A DNA stretch of 64,000 bases from Monodelphis domestica (taxonomy: Eukaryota > Chordata > Mammalia > Didelphimorphia > Didelphidae): NCBI RefSeq assembly GCF_027887165.1, contig NC_077234.1, positions 164,046,877 to 164,110,876 of the forward strand. The letters are read 5' to 3'. Both the position numbers and the translations under genes were made by a program. This document shows, piece after piece, positions 47,801 to 62,000 of this stretch. The notes below the pieces were generated by a model. That model had not been told where the DNA came from and did no database searches. It saw only the letters and a program-made list of their open reading frames with translations. Position 1 is the first letter of the stretch, and each line of letters opens with the position of its first letter.

Positions 47801-50800
47801 TTGCTCTAGAAAAAGTAAATATTTAGCTTAGTAACATTGCTTTAAGTCCAAGCATAAAATTCATAGCTTCCCTACCATAACCACACTTATTAAAAAGAGG
47901 AAATGCTGAGTAGCAACAGTTCTGTTTGTCATTATCATGTAATTTAGTAATTAACTTTAGAAACTTGAGTATCTCTATGAAAGCTATATTTTAAAAGCTG
48001 ATAAGAAATTAAGCTGGTAATTTAAATAGGAAACAAAGGACAACTCAGTAAAGTATGTCTGAATCAATTTTGATAAATCTTTATTGTATTTAAGGCACTC
48101 TTTACCTTCTCTTCCAAGAGAAAAGAGAATAAGTCTTGTTGAGAAGGATGGGGAAGGTTGTGAACGGTGTGGGGGGTGGAAGGACAGGCAGAAAATGTTG
48201 GTAAACAGAAAGTGAATGAGAAAGACACAGGCTCCTGCAAATCCTAATAAACATTTCCCCTATTCACAGATACAATGTGGAGACAAAAAAATTTTTTTTA
48301 CAATGAATACATTTTAACTATTAAATAGAAAAGATATTCGAGAAATCCGGGGAATTAATATAATCCAGGAAACTAATTACAAAATTCCAAACCCTTACGA
48401 CTTGGCATATTGTATGACTTTTTGAAAATTAAATTAGTATTTAATATGTTCACACATTTTTCCTTTATAGCAGATGACTATTCCTCATACCATACTGAGA
48501 AAACAAGAATTATCTACCAAGAACACCACATTCAATGCCTCCAAACTTCTTGACATCATTGACTAGCCTCTGTCTTACTTGTGTTTCTTATACTTTATAA
48601 GCATAGACCAGACTCCTCCATTTCTAAAAAACCCTCCTTGGATCCTATTAGCCCCTCGAGCAATTAACCTGTATCTCACTTCCTTCTCTCCACTAAACTT
48701 ACAGAAAAAGCTGTCTGTCCCTATATCCTCTCTGTATTCTCCTCAACCCCTTGCAATCTGGCTTCCAAACCAACTGCTCAATCTGGAAATTGTATTGTAT
48801 CAAGTTGCCATTAACCTCTTAACTGCTGGATCAAATGGTCTTTTATTTTTTATCTTTATTTTTAACTTTATTTATTTTTCAAGGTGCTTAATTTCATTTA
48901 ATTAATAAATTTAGAGTATTTTTCCATGGTTACAAGATTCATGTTCTTTCCTTCCCCTCCCTCACCAACACACAATTCTATTGGGTTTTATGTGTCATCA
49001 AATGGTCTTTTAAAAATCCTTTTCTTTCTTGGACTTTCTGCAACGGCAGCCATTCTGACCTTTTCCAGGATAATTCTTTCATCCTTGATTCTTTTGTGAT
49101 GCTGCTCCCTCTTAGTTCCTTTCCTACATGGCCAACATTCCTTCTCAGTCTCCTCTGCTACATCATCGTTCATGCCCTGTCTCATAACTTGGGGATCTCT
49201 TCAGCTCCCATGAATATAACGGGCATAGGGGATCCTAAGGGATGTGCCACAAGTGTTTGCTGGGTGTGCTACAGAATTTTTGACATTATAAATGAATACT
49301 TTCATATTCATTATTATACACAAATCCATAAATAAAATTATATAAATTAATAAATAATAAAAGAAAAATGATAAATGATTTTATTTATTTACTCAGGACT
49401 GGAAATGAAGAATTTCTTTGCCAACTTTTGACCCATCAATCTCCCTATTTCTTTCCCAATTCATGTTCATATATTAAATCCACCCACTGAGTGACCTGTT
49501 TAGGTGAGCTGGGATACTGAAAGGATTAGAGAAGAGATAGGTTTGCCCCATTCCTTTATCAGGCAAAAGAGTAAGAAGAAAAATGTGGGGAACCCTTGAA
49601 AATAAAGTTATAATGGCTAGGAAGATTACTAACTAAGGCCAATATAAGAGCGTTGATATTGGGAATCCCAAAACCACGTCATTATGTTTAAAAAGCTGGC
49701 CATGGACTTGCTGGAAAGGAGGGATTTTGAAAGATTAAGAAGATGTCAAGCGTGACTCTAAAAAAATATGCAACAAAGAAGATGACTGTCAGGGATGGCA
49801 GTGAGCATGCCTAGTACATAGAAAGCACTCAATAAATAAATATCTGTCAAATTGAATCGCAAGACCTTAGTATGAAGAGAATAGGAAGAGTTTCCTTTTT
49901 TCCCAGGTGGGTATCTAATTGGAGAGGTGATTGTCCAGGTTGAATTTTCAGGGTAAACAGGCTTCTTGAGAAGAGAAGAGAAGCTAGTCACTAGAAACAG
50001 AAACTAAGAATACGGACAGAACAGAAATGGGACATTTTCTAAACAATGGGCTAAAGATGTTGAAGTCTTATAAGATAAGAATTTGGTTTTAAGAACAAAA
50101 GGAAACAAAATCAACCCTGCTCACAAAATCATACACGTGTGTTCTTACCTTGCCAGAATCTTGGATCATTTTGACATTTTCAGACCCAAATTTATCTGAG
50201 TAAAGCTTTAGTAGTCTCTGAGAGATTTCTGACAAAGGTGTAAGTTTAGGTTCTTTGTAAATGTACTCCTTTCCATCTTCATCTTCAAAGAATCCCTGTG
50301 GGGAAAAAGTAGCATTAGGACTGTTCCAGCACACCAATAATAACCCAGACAGTGGGTTGTTGTTGTTTTTTCTTTTAATGCTTTACAAACAACACTTTTA
50401 ACATTTGTTGTTAGGATTCAAAACAAAAATTCAAAACAAAAAAAAAAATCCTTATACAAATATAATTGCCGAAAGGGAAGAAAAAAAATGAGGATAATAG
50501 AAAAGGGGTGAAAAGATGAAGAAAGAAACAAAATTGCAAACATATTTGAAGATACTGTCATCACGTGCTTGAGTGTAATTAAAAATCTGGGAATCAAGAC
50601 TGTTTTCTCATTCAACTGAAGTGTCTAGGTTCATTCCTGTTTCACATTCCCAAGACTGGCCTCCATCCAAAAATGGTGCCATTGCCTGCTAAAGGCAGTT
50701 TCCCATAAGACTTGCAAAAATGTCCCAACCTATTCTATTGACACTAGATTTTATAGCATAATAAAAATAAAACCCTAGGTCTGGAGAAGGGTAAATATGC

Positions 50801-53800
50801 TCTAAAGGAAACATTATGCCAATTCCATTATGTCTAATTAATTTTAAAACTACTTAAGCCTTTTGGTGCAAGAGCAAGATATACCCACATTATCTCCAGT
50901 TAACAGCTGTTTTAGGTTCAATCTCAGTTGAATTCAACAATATGGCATGAGAAGTGAAATAGGATGAAAACTTAAAAAGCCAAATATCAGTTAATATTTG
51001 AAATAAAAGTTTAAAAAATCCCTGCCCTAAGAAAAATAGACGAAACAACAGAAAGAACACAAGACACATTCAAAACAAAACAAAACCAAAAAACTAAGGC
51101 AAGCTAGACTGAACAAAAATATCTACATCAAAGTAGGAACTGAAATGTAATCATTTGACTACATCACTTGCTTTGTAAGCATTTACTGTAATTACCTCCA
51201 CATCTGTCTCAGTGTCTGTAAACTGGTATTGCTATAAAGTTGCGAAAGACAACAGAATAAATGTTATATACTGCTCATAGGAATGCACACTTCCTAAATA
51301 CATGGATGACAGTTTATACGATGTAATAATGTTAGACACTTGTAGGTTAAAACTCGAGTTAAGTGGGAAAGAACCCTTCCTCATGGGCTCTCTGAAATAT
51401 TATAATGGTCAATCTACTGTGGAGATATTATATTATGAGAAGATGAAGATGCCATATACACAAAGGCAGCCAGAAATTCTTAATTTGGGGTTTAAAACAT
51501 GCAGTACAGATGTATAGGAGACGGGTGATTTATTTCTGTAAATGGAATCAAATGTTATCGTTTGGAGCTATGATGACTAGAGAGATATACATACAGGTTT
51601 GAAAAGGAAACTGGCAAACCACACAGAAGCACCAAAGATGCCGCTCAATAAACATTCTTAGGAATGTCTTACGTAGGAAGAACTTACCGCTGCCTTAAGA
51701 AAGTAATAAAAGAAAAGACAGGAAGAAAAAAAGCAGAAAGTTTACTGAGGAAAATCAGAATTATGCCAAACATGATAAATTTATCAGCTCAAAGAAGATT
51801 GCATCATATTCAGAATTTATTAATGCATGAAAGAGTAAGGTATAAAATGTAACTGTGTACACATTTTTACAGTACTTGACATCACATGGAGAAAGGAAAG
51901 GTTCTGCTCACCTGTCCAAAGAATGCAACTCTGAAGTAAGTCCCCAGAAGTCTCCTGCCCGAATGCATAACTTCTGTGACTTTGCTATATGCTCGATGGA
52001 GAGTGTCATATAGATGAGCTAGTCTCTAGAAATATGGAAGAGAGGGAACAGTTTCCTTTATGCTTGTAAACAACAAATTTAACTTCACATTTGATGTTAA
52101 ATAGAAGAAGAAAATTCTCTCCTTTTTGGCCTCTTCTCTTAAAATATTTTTTTCAAATTCTTTAAAAAAACAACAAATAAACCAAGGAGACAAGATACTT
52201 ATAGAATAAAATGACTCATTTTTAGACATTTTTTTAAAAAAGGAAACTAAGGGATCCTCCCAGAAAAGCTATTAAAAAAAAAAGAATCCCACAAAAGAAA
52301 ACCAAATTAAGCTAAAACACTGAAAATATGAAAATCTTTTGAACAGAAAACTAATCTTCTCTTATGAGATTTGCAGAAGATTACAAAAATAAAAAAATGA
52401 CCAGACTTCTATTTTCCCCCTAACTGAAAAAAATAGCTCTTAAAGAAAAAGAGATAACGCATTAGTTTTATTGACAGCTTCTTTGATAAAAAAAAAAAAG
52501 GGATGTTCTGCATACTAATGTTTAATTCCTATACAAAGGATTAAATTGTCTAAGACATAGATAGTCACTTCTAAATTACTAAGTGGTTGAATATTCAAAT
52601 TACATAAAGGAAAATATTGTTTCCGATTTCTAAAAATAGTGAAGTGAATTTGATGAAATAAAATAGTTCTGTGCTGCCTAGACCCAGGAGCTCTCCTTGA
52701 CTTGTTGACCTAGAACTCTCTCCCACCTAGAGTAGCCTGCAGAAAACCTTTGAAGGTGACCCACTTTAATTACCTCCCTCAACAGAAGGTGGGAGACATA
52801 AAGCCCTATTTCGGTTATGTCCGTGATCTGCAGCATGGAGTAGGGAGCCAGGAAGATGGGAAAGCTTGGCCAGTTTCTTGGTCAGAGATCTGGCAACCTC
52901 TCAATAATTTCAGTGCCAAGTAGATGACCTATGTCCAGAGGCTTAGAGTTCTGGGGGCTCCGCTGACATAAGGATGTCAGTCTCAGAATGGTTACTAGAT
53001 TCCAGTTTCCTAACACATTTTACGGGTGTTTATTTACATGCTGGCTATTGCCAGGGTGAGGCAGAGGGCTTAACTTTTGCAAATGGCAGAGGAAAGGGAG
53101 ATAGAGGCAGTAATTACTTAACTCTCCCCTGAAAAGTCTGTTTGGACTCCCTTTTTTGTCCCATGTGCTAGAACGAAGATGCTGCCAAGCCCTGCTCTGA
53201 CTCTTGCAGAACCCAACAGATCTTCACAGTGTGACTATGTTATTTTGTTATGAATTCTCAAAAATCCAAAATATCCATATTCAAATATGGGTATGAAACT
53301 ACCTTCTAAAGTAAAATAAATTGATATTTAAATGAGGTGCCATTTTGGATTTTCTCTGTTGCTGCTCTCCTCCAGTGGTGTGGATAATTGAGAGTTGGCT
53401 CTATGGTCTTTAATTTCAGCAAACTAATTTATTACACATGCATTCAGAACTTCAGACAGTATAACAAAAAAAAAAAAAGGAAAATCAAAGTGATTTTATT
53501 TATGAGGAAACTTCCATGTTATAGAAAAGCAAGAAAATGGAGTTTGTCAGACAAAGGTCATCAAAAATAGAAAGTTCCAAAATCAAGTACCTCAAAATCC
53601 CTTCGTTTCTCATAAATGGGAATTATGAGTTTATAGATGTCAGCAATCAACTCATAGCGTTCAGCCTTCCAGAGTCCATCAGCACACTGTTCCAGCAATT
53701 CCATCAATACATCCTAATTGCAGAAAAAAAAAACCATAATGGAAAGAAGCAATTGTTAGTGAAATCATTTATACAGATCGCAGGGGGGTGGCTCAGTGAA

Positions 53801-55943
53801 TAGTGTGCCATGTCAGAAGTTGGGAAGACTCATCTTTCTGAATTCAAATATAACTTCAAACATTTACTATTCATGTGACCCCAGGGAAGTCACTTAACTT
53901 TGCATGCCTCAGTTTCCTCATCTGTAAAATGAGTTGGAGAAGGAAATGGCAAACCACTCCAGTATCTTTGCAAGAAAACTCTGAATTGGGTCATGAAGAG
54001 TCAGAGAAAACCAGAAAGACTGAATAACAACAAGCTTATAGAGAAATACATATTGAACAATAATACTAAGTGCATTAAGGTTTCCTTGTTGGTTAAAAGT
54101 TAGCCCGCCATTTTCTACCAGGGGATACTTTTCAAGTAGCATCAGATGCTTTGCAAACAATATAAGGAAGAGTTAAGTAACCCAGCTCAGAATTGGCTCT
54201 AATGTGCAACCATGAATATCCAGGGAAAGGAACATAATTGCCATTTATATTTTTCACAGAGACTGCTACAATCTCCTCTCCCTGGGTCTAGGCATCCACT
54301 ACCACTTTCTGGCTTGCTTGAACCACAGCCCCTTCCTCCCTCCCTCCCAGCAGCCTGTACTCTGCTCTTGGGTCCCTTGGCTCTGCAGGTGAGTCTTTAT
54401 CTTGCTGGGGCTCAGGCCTCCATGCCTCTTTGGGCCAGCTCCATGCAATGCCACCCCATTTCCACTGCCAATTCCCCTTTATGCTGTGTGTTCTTTTCTC
54501 CCATTAAAATATAAACTCTCACGGCAGGGTCTATCCTTGTTGCTTATATCAGTGTCCCCAATACTCAGGATAATGCCTGACCCGTGTTGGGTGTTTAATA
54601 AATGCCTTGTCTACCTATCCATGTACTTTTCTAAAGTTTATAAAAGCATTTTAGTTATCGGAAGATGCTTCTTATCTTCTCGTCTTTCTATAATAAATGA
54701 AATCTGGGAGGATTTCTTTATTGCCTTCAAAAGAAATTGATTTATTGTGAAGATCAAATGGGAGCAGTAATCATATGGAGAGTTAGTGTAAACACATCCT
54801 CATTAGATGTTAAAGATAGCTCTACATTGAGGCAGCAATGGGAGAAATAAGCAAGAAGGATCTATCAGTAATAAGTAAGCAGAAGGAGGGGGTACTCACT
54901 CCCCAGAATAAACAACAGCAAAAGTATCAAAAGGGCAAGCTTTGAAGTCTTAGAGATTTGGGTTCAGTTCTTACCTTCTTTACAAATTAGCAGTATGACT
55001 CTAGGCAAGTCATTTAACCCTTCAATGCCTTAAGTCATTCTCTAAGGAGTTAGTAAGTAGACAGAGAGTTTGACCTGGAGTCAGGGAAGACCGGAGTTCA
55101 AATTTCATTTCAGATACTTCCTAGCCCTGGGTAAATCACTAAAGTCCCCCATCAACTTCACTTTCCTCATTTGTAAAATGAGAATAATAATAGCCCCTCC
55201 CAGGGATCTTGTGAGGATAAAAAAATGTGAGGATAAAAGATGTTTGTAAAATGTTTTCCAGATCTTAAAGCACTACACACATAAGCTAGCATTAAGACTT
55301 CAAATAATAAATTAATTGCTTGAAAATATGAATTGGTGGAGAGAGACAGAAGTTTACAGAAATTGGCCTTTTGGCAATATCTATCCAGACTCTGTCCTAT
55401 GATTCCAAATAAGTGGGATGGAGAAGGGAATAAGCATTTATTAAATGCCAGGGATTGTGCTTTACAAATGATCTCACTGGATCTGCAGAACACGTATATT
55501 CACTCCTCCACCTGACAGTCATTGAACACAGCTATCATATTGCCTTCACCTAGTCCCCAAGATTTATTTTCCCTAAGCTAAATGTGCCCAATTCCTTCAA
55601 CTGTTCTTCCTGTGTCATGAACTCAAGGACCATCCCCATCCTAGAACCCTCCTCTGGACAACCCCCAGCTTCTCCATGTCCTTCTTGAACTTGGGTGCCC
55701 AGAACAGAACATGATATTCCAGGACAGAACTGACCAAGTGAGATTATAACCACCCTACTCCTGGGGCTGAGGTGTAACGACTTTTCGTGCCAATGGACCC
55801 AGGCTTCCAATGCTGAGAGAGTGGGACTGTGTGCATCAACTTTTCCACTTAAATCTCCTTCACGCACAAGTGTTTTTGTGCACACTCATTTACATCATAG
55901 ATGAAAGCGCACAAAGACAGTCGTCATCCTCGGTTACCGAGAG

Positions 55944-56025
<82 letters not shown>

Positions 56026-59000
56026 CTGGGGAAGCTAGGTGGCAAAGCAGAGTTCAAATCAAGCCTCAGACCATCGTACGGCTATGTGAATCTGCAAAAA
56101 TCACTTGACCCCATTTGCCTCAATTTCCTCATCTGTAAAATGAACTGGAGAAAGAAATGGCAAACCACTCCAATATTTTTGTCAACCAAAGCCCAAATGG
56201 AGAATTAATTGGATATGAAACAACTGAACACCCCTCCTGATACAACTCAAAATCAAATGAGCTTTTTTGGCTTTCTCACCCCATCTTTGAGACTGACACA
56301 CTCAACCTCCCACTCCCATACTCTGTGACATTGGCCTCTTTTTTGCCCCTCACATAAGATACTCCATCTCCCACCTTTTGGGCATTTTCACTGGCTCTCT
56401 CCTAGGCTTGGAATTCTCTTCTTCCTCAACTCTACCTCCTGGCATCTCTGCCTTCCTCCAAATCCGATTTTCTATAGTCTTTTCTAGTCTTCCCTAGTTC
56501 TAGCGCCTACCCTCTGTTATTTCTGTTTTATACTATCCATACCCAGACACACATTCGATACAGAGTTGTGAGTGTGTCGTAGCCTCCATCGTACCATGAG
56601 TTTTTTGAGAGTGGGGACTGCCTTTTCCCTTTCTTTGTGTCCACAATAATTAGCACGGAACCTTCCACACAATAAGCCCTTAATAAATGTTTATTGTATT
56701 AAGGTTGCAGTCCACTAAAACCTTCAGATCCTTTTCCAAACAGTTTTAGTATTACTTTCTTTTTATTTTACTATTTTATTTAGTATTACTTATCCATGCT
56801 TCGAATTTTCTTTCAATTATATTACTGAGGAGAAACCAGTAGCTGAAACCAGTTATAGGCTACTGCCACATCTAGTTAAAACAGTAACATTTGTGTTCTG
56901 GATTTCCATTTCTGCCTCATTTCAACAAGCATTTGTCTTTCATTTTGAGTTTTTAAAAGAAGTATTATGTTTTACATATTTATTTTTAGACTTAAATATT
57001 CTCTATTGGTTTAAAGTAAATAATCACTTTTTCAAGTGGTAAGAAATCAAGTCTGTATTGAATTTTAATTTCTTCTAAAGAAAAGTCAACTTTATTAAAA
57101 AAAAAACAAAACACTGCCAGGGCCAGACTGTGTCAACGTCTGTGACATCCTTTGGGCATACAAATCATAAATCTGCTCTGTGCATCACAGAACTCTGGGA
57201 GCAGTGCTTATAAAAGGAGAACCAGATGTCTAATGGTTTTTATTATAGCATCCATTAACTAATGAGGGCAAAGAAGCAACATATACATAGCAACGAAAAA
57301 ACATGCAGGCAAAGGAACCAACAGAGTTCCTCAAAAAGGATGCATTCGTATGCATACTGGAGTTTGGCATATTTTCTTGGAGGTTCTCTTTTATGAAATC
57401 TTTTAAGGGAAGGCTCCGTCATGACCAAATATGCTAAATGTTCAAGGAAAAGGGCAAGAAGGGAACAAAGGCTCTACCACTGCGGAAACCAAGCATCTCT
57501 TTCTTGCAATGGGGCATGGAAGGCTATTGGCCTTTGGAGCCGATAAGGAGAGACAGCATGAAGAGTTTGGCCTTGAATCAGGAAGAGAAGGGCTTAATTC
57601 TGATTTAGTTACCACGTGATGATGGGAAAGTTCACCCGACTACTTTTTAACCTCGCCTGTAAAATGGGGCCCCAGACAAGGATGCTCTGAGGGAGAAATG
57701 AGGTAAAAGGTAGAATGTGCTTTGTCAAACAAGGTTGCTTTAAAAAATGTCAACAATATCATTTGCTAAAGCTTTAATAAATGGCTGACCCAGGGGCAGC
57801 TGGGTGGCTCAGTTGGATAGAGAGCCAAGGAGGTTCAGGGTTCAATTGTGGCTTCAGACAGTCCCTAGATGTGTGACCCTGGGCAAGTCACTTAACCCCC
57901 ATTGCCTAGCCCTTATTGCTCTTCTGCCTTGGAACCAATACTTAGTATTGGTTCCAAGGCAGAAGGGAAGGGTTTAAAAGAAATCATAAGTGGCTGACCC
58001 ATTTCTTGGTTGGCTGTAAAATGCCTTGGGTGCAGGGAATTAGTCTTTGAGGTAAGTAGAGGGATACAATACATTGCAACCCTCATTTATGAATGAGCCC
58101 CACTGGCCTGTATGTATACCTAAACTGGCTCATTTCATCTCTCATTCCAAGGACTCAAGGCCAGCGGTCTATGGTAGTCTACAAGGGACTTCCACAATTA
58201 TTAAATGACTGATGACCTGGAACGAGAGTCCTTCAGATGCATTTAAAGCAGGCCTGGATTCGTTCACTCGCTCAATATTTCATTATTGCATGCCTATTCC
58301 ATATTAGGGGTAAGGGCACCCAGAAATGCTTCAAGGAATTTGTTGAAACTTGGTCATTCATCTACTTCCCCATCCCCACCATCTTAAAAGCAGGTCTGGG
58401 GAGGCCTCTTCCTCTGGGAGACTGTGAAGCTTTGAGGGCAAGAGTATGGACTTGGAAATAAGAACTGTGGTTTGTTTTTAATCTTGGTTTTACCACGGAT
58501 GAGATATGTGGGCTCAGAGAATAAGAACTAGAAGAGGACTCATAAGTGATCTAACCCAATGCCTTCATTTTACGGATGAAGAAACCATGGCTCTTAGGAA
58601 TTCAGTGACTTGCTCCAAATCTGCTGATAAGGACCAAATCCAGGATTCAAACCCAGGTTCTTTGGCTCCAAACTCATGCTCTTTCCACTAAACAATTAAC
58701 CTGTGAATTAGGTAAATCTCATATTCCCTCTGAGATTCATTTAACACACTAAAATAAAAGGGTTGGTCTGGGGGATCTCTAGGTTCCCTTTCAGAACTAA
58801 AATTCTCTCTCTATGATGAATCTATCAAAACTAGCATTTGGTGAATTCTTGCATTTCTTTCTTTTCCCCTCTGGTCCCCTTCCATGCCTTCTTTATTTTG
58901 CATTTGTATATTATCCCTCATCAGAGGGGTCAAACTGGAGTACAAGTAGCCCACAGAATCCTGAGTGTAACCCAAACAAACTAAAATAGAATTGAGAAAT

Positions 59001-62000
59001 ATATAACAAGAAATAAATAAATAAAAATACAATTCAACATAGATAATTGTTCATTTGTGGTTTTCTAAGTCAATATGCTACTCATAGGAATCCCTTTCTA
59101 ATAGAGTTGGACTCTACTGTTGAATAAGATATTTTTCTGCATATGTACTATATTCTCTTATGAAAAAGTAAAATCCATGAGGTGTAAGGATAGAGGGACA
59201 AGGGATGAGGGAAAATGAAAAAAATTTTCTCTAAAGCGGAGAGAGGAGAATTTAGCCACAAACCCTGGGAAAATATTCTAGAAGGAGAAGGCATTGCAGA
59301 GAAGCCTTTTGGTAGTTAACTGAGATTAACTGTAATTACACATCCATTCTGTCTCTGAGCTGGAGGGGAGATCAAATCCATCCCCATTATTACTCCCATT
59401 TTACAGATGACTAAACAGATTTATAAATGAGGAACCTGAGGCACAGTGAGGTCTTTAGTCAACTAGTAGTTAGTCTGTCCAAATCAATTAGTATTTTTTA
59501 AAGTGTTTATTATTATACCAAGCACTGAGCTAAACAGTAAAAGAGTTGGATCTCGAAATTAGATCTTTGAAATCCAAATATCATATGACATTCTATTCTC
59601 AGCCTTAATAGCATTTCTATTCAAAAGGAGATGAAAGCATTATGATATAGAGAAGACATTTCTCTCTCCTTTTGGAATTTCATAATTTAGATTGGAAGAT
59701 AATCACATAGTCAAAGCATTCTTGGGATAGTAACAAAAGTCAATGGAAATACAATGTTCCTGAGTGAAATATTGTTTTAAAAGGAAAATCATTAATTATT
59801 TTGTAACCATAACAACGTTGAGTAACTTACTACAACTACAACCACAACTATAGTAACTTACTCTAGGGCAAGATTCATAAGATGTTTAAACTACATGTTA
59901 AAAAAGTCATTACTCTATATCGAAGACAGAGATGTGTCTACTGTTTAGACAGTTCCCTTTGGAACCTCTTGAGGGGACCAATTTATATTTTTAATTGCAT
60001 CTGGCAGTAAAAATTATACTAGCAATCATTTCCAACAAACCATGAACTCTGCATCTTTTCACTCCAGCTTTTCCACACAATCAAGAAACATCTGGCAAAG
60101 ATAATCACCTTTCATAACGAAAATCCTATTTCCTGAGAAATCCTGGTAAATAAAAGTACTCTAAGACACAGGAGGCATTTAGGTCCCTCTCCTTCCTGAA
60201 CAGATGCTGAAGTCTCCAAAGTCCTTCGCCTTGGAGTTTCACTTTTGATGCGTTTATCTCTTGCAAAGTACTTTATAATTCCACAGCTTGTTACCTTGTA
60301 ATCAGTGTCAGAATTCCATGCACTCTGGACTTTGTTAAAGATTTACTCATCTTATGCTTTAAAAACAAAGCAGCTAAATGTCTATTCTGGAAAATTAGTG
60401 ATTAGAAATATACTTGGTTCTCAGTTTATTTATAGTCGTTCAAAACTTTTACTCGTTGTTGTTCAACATAATTGCAATCAGTCAGTTGATAAACATTTAT
60501 TAAGCAATTCCTGTGATTAAGGGCTGTGGATATAAATTAAGATAAAAGACAGTCCCCCTCCTCAAGCCTGCAAGGTTCACTTGACTTTTGTGTTTACAAA
60601 TTCCTAGGCCTGCCGAAATGATTCTAGTTTTCCGTGGCATCCAGACCAACATATTCAGAGTTTCACTTGTCACTTTATTGCTGATGACCAAATTTAAGAT
60701 GGGCAGCTAGGTGATGCAGTGAACAGAGAGCCTAGCCCAGAGTCAGGAAGACATTGAGTTCAAATCTAGTCATAGACAATTACTAACTGTGTGACCCTGG
60801 ACAAGTCACTTAACCCTATTTGCCTCAGGTTCCTTATGTGTAAAATGAACTAGAGAAGGAAATGACAAACTACTCCAGTATCTTTTCCAAGAAAATTCCA
60901 AATAGGGTCAGAAATGGCAAATTGCTCCAGTTACGTTGCCAAGGAAAATTCCAAATGGGGTCCCAAAGAGTCAGACATGAGTGAATGAAGTTTAAGATGC
61001 ATTTACATTCTGATTGATTTACATCCTGCCTGGGGAATCCCCAGGCACAAAGTAGGGGTTTGGCTTGAAAGGCTGATCTGGTCAGCACTTGGTATCACGC
61101 CATCCAGTTTGGGATGTGTCTTCTTTGGAATAGTTTGAGTTCTACTAAGTGCTTTCTGCACCAGCACCCTGCAGAGCCACGAGGACGGGTACTGTCATCT
61201 GTATTTGGTAGAGTTATAGAGAGAGATGAAGTGACCAACGGGCTACAGTCAGAAAACTAGCAAGTTTCACAGCCAGGACTCAAAACTAAATAGTAAGTAG
61301 AGTGTAACGGAAAGAAAACTAGAATGGAGTCACATGGATTGGAAAAAATCCAGATCTGTTATTTACTAGGGAGGGAATGCCACAACGTTGGTGGGTTTTT
61401 GAAGGAAGAAGTCCAGGCAAAATCCTCAGAGCCCACAAAAACTCAACTCCCTGAGCCCAAGCTGCTGTCCACTTAGCTTTAGTTTGTGACAATTTTTATG
61501 CTACTGAGTAAAAGAAATATGTCATAGTCTGGACATTCCAGTAAAGAAGTTATGACCAAAGTTTTCATTCTAAGCATGGATCAGAACTTAATTATTTTTT
61601 GGAAACAGAATGTTGCAAGCAGTCTTTGGAAGACCTTTTTTCAGCTGAAATAATCCCCTCTCTTTGTAGTCGATTTGCCCACTTAAAAGGCTGCTCTGTG
61701 GTAGAGGTAAAAGGGGTTATTCTGGCTTGGAAATAAATAGCTTTAATCATTCCTTACCAGCAGCTTTCTTTTTCCCTTCTCTCCTGAGTTGGGTGATTTT
61801 TTTTTTTATCCAGAGTCAGCCAAATTCTTTAAAGTGTACATACTCCAAAGAAACAGTGTGTTGTAGGAGAAAGAACACTGTATTCTGAGTCAGGAGACCT
61901 GGGTTCAAATCTCTATCCTGCCAAGTGACCCTAAGTCACTTTACTCTCTCTAGTCCTGGTTCTATAAAATTAGAGGGCTAGAGCAGGGCAGCTGGGTGTC

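Noticed and set aside
50089-50337. 82-codon minus-strand frame as a gene of its own
   Set aside because: It is DOCK9 exon 50149-50295 plus intron read-through on both sides.
55810-56208. 132-codon frame with a long poly-leucine segment
   Set aside because: The leucines come from the ACT microsatellite and the rest from a SINE and CR1/L3 flank.
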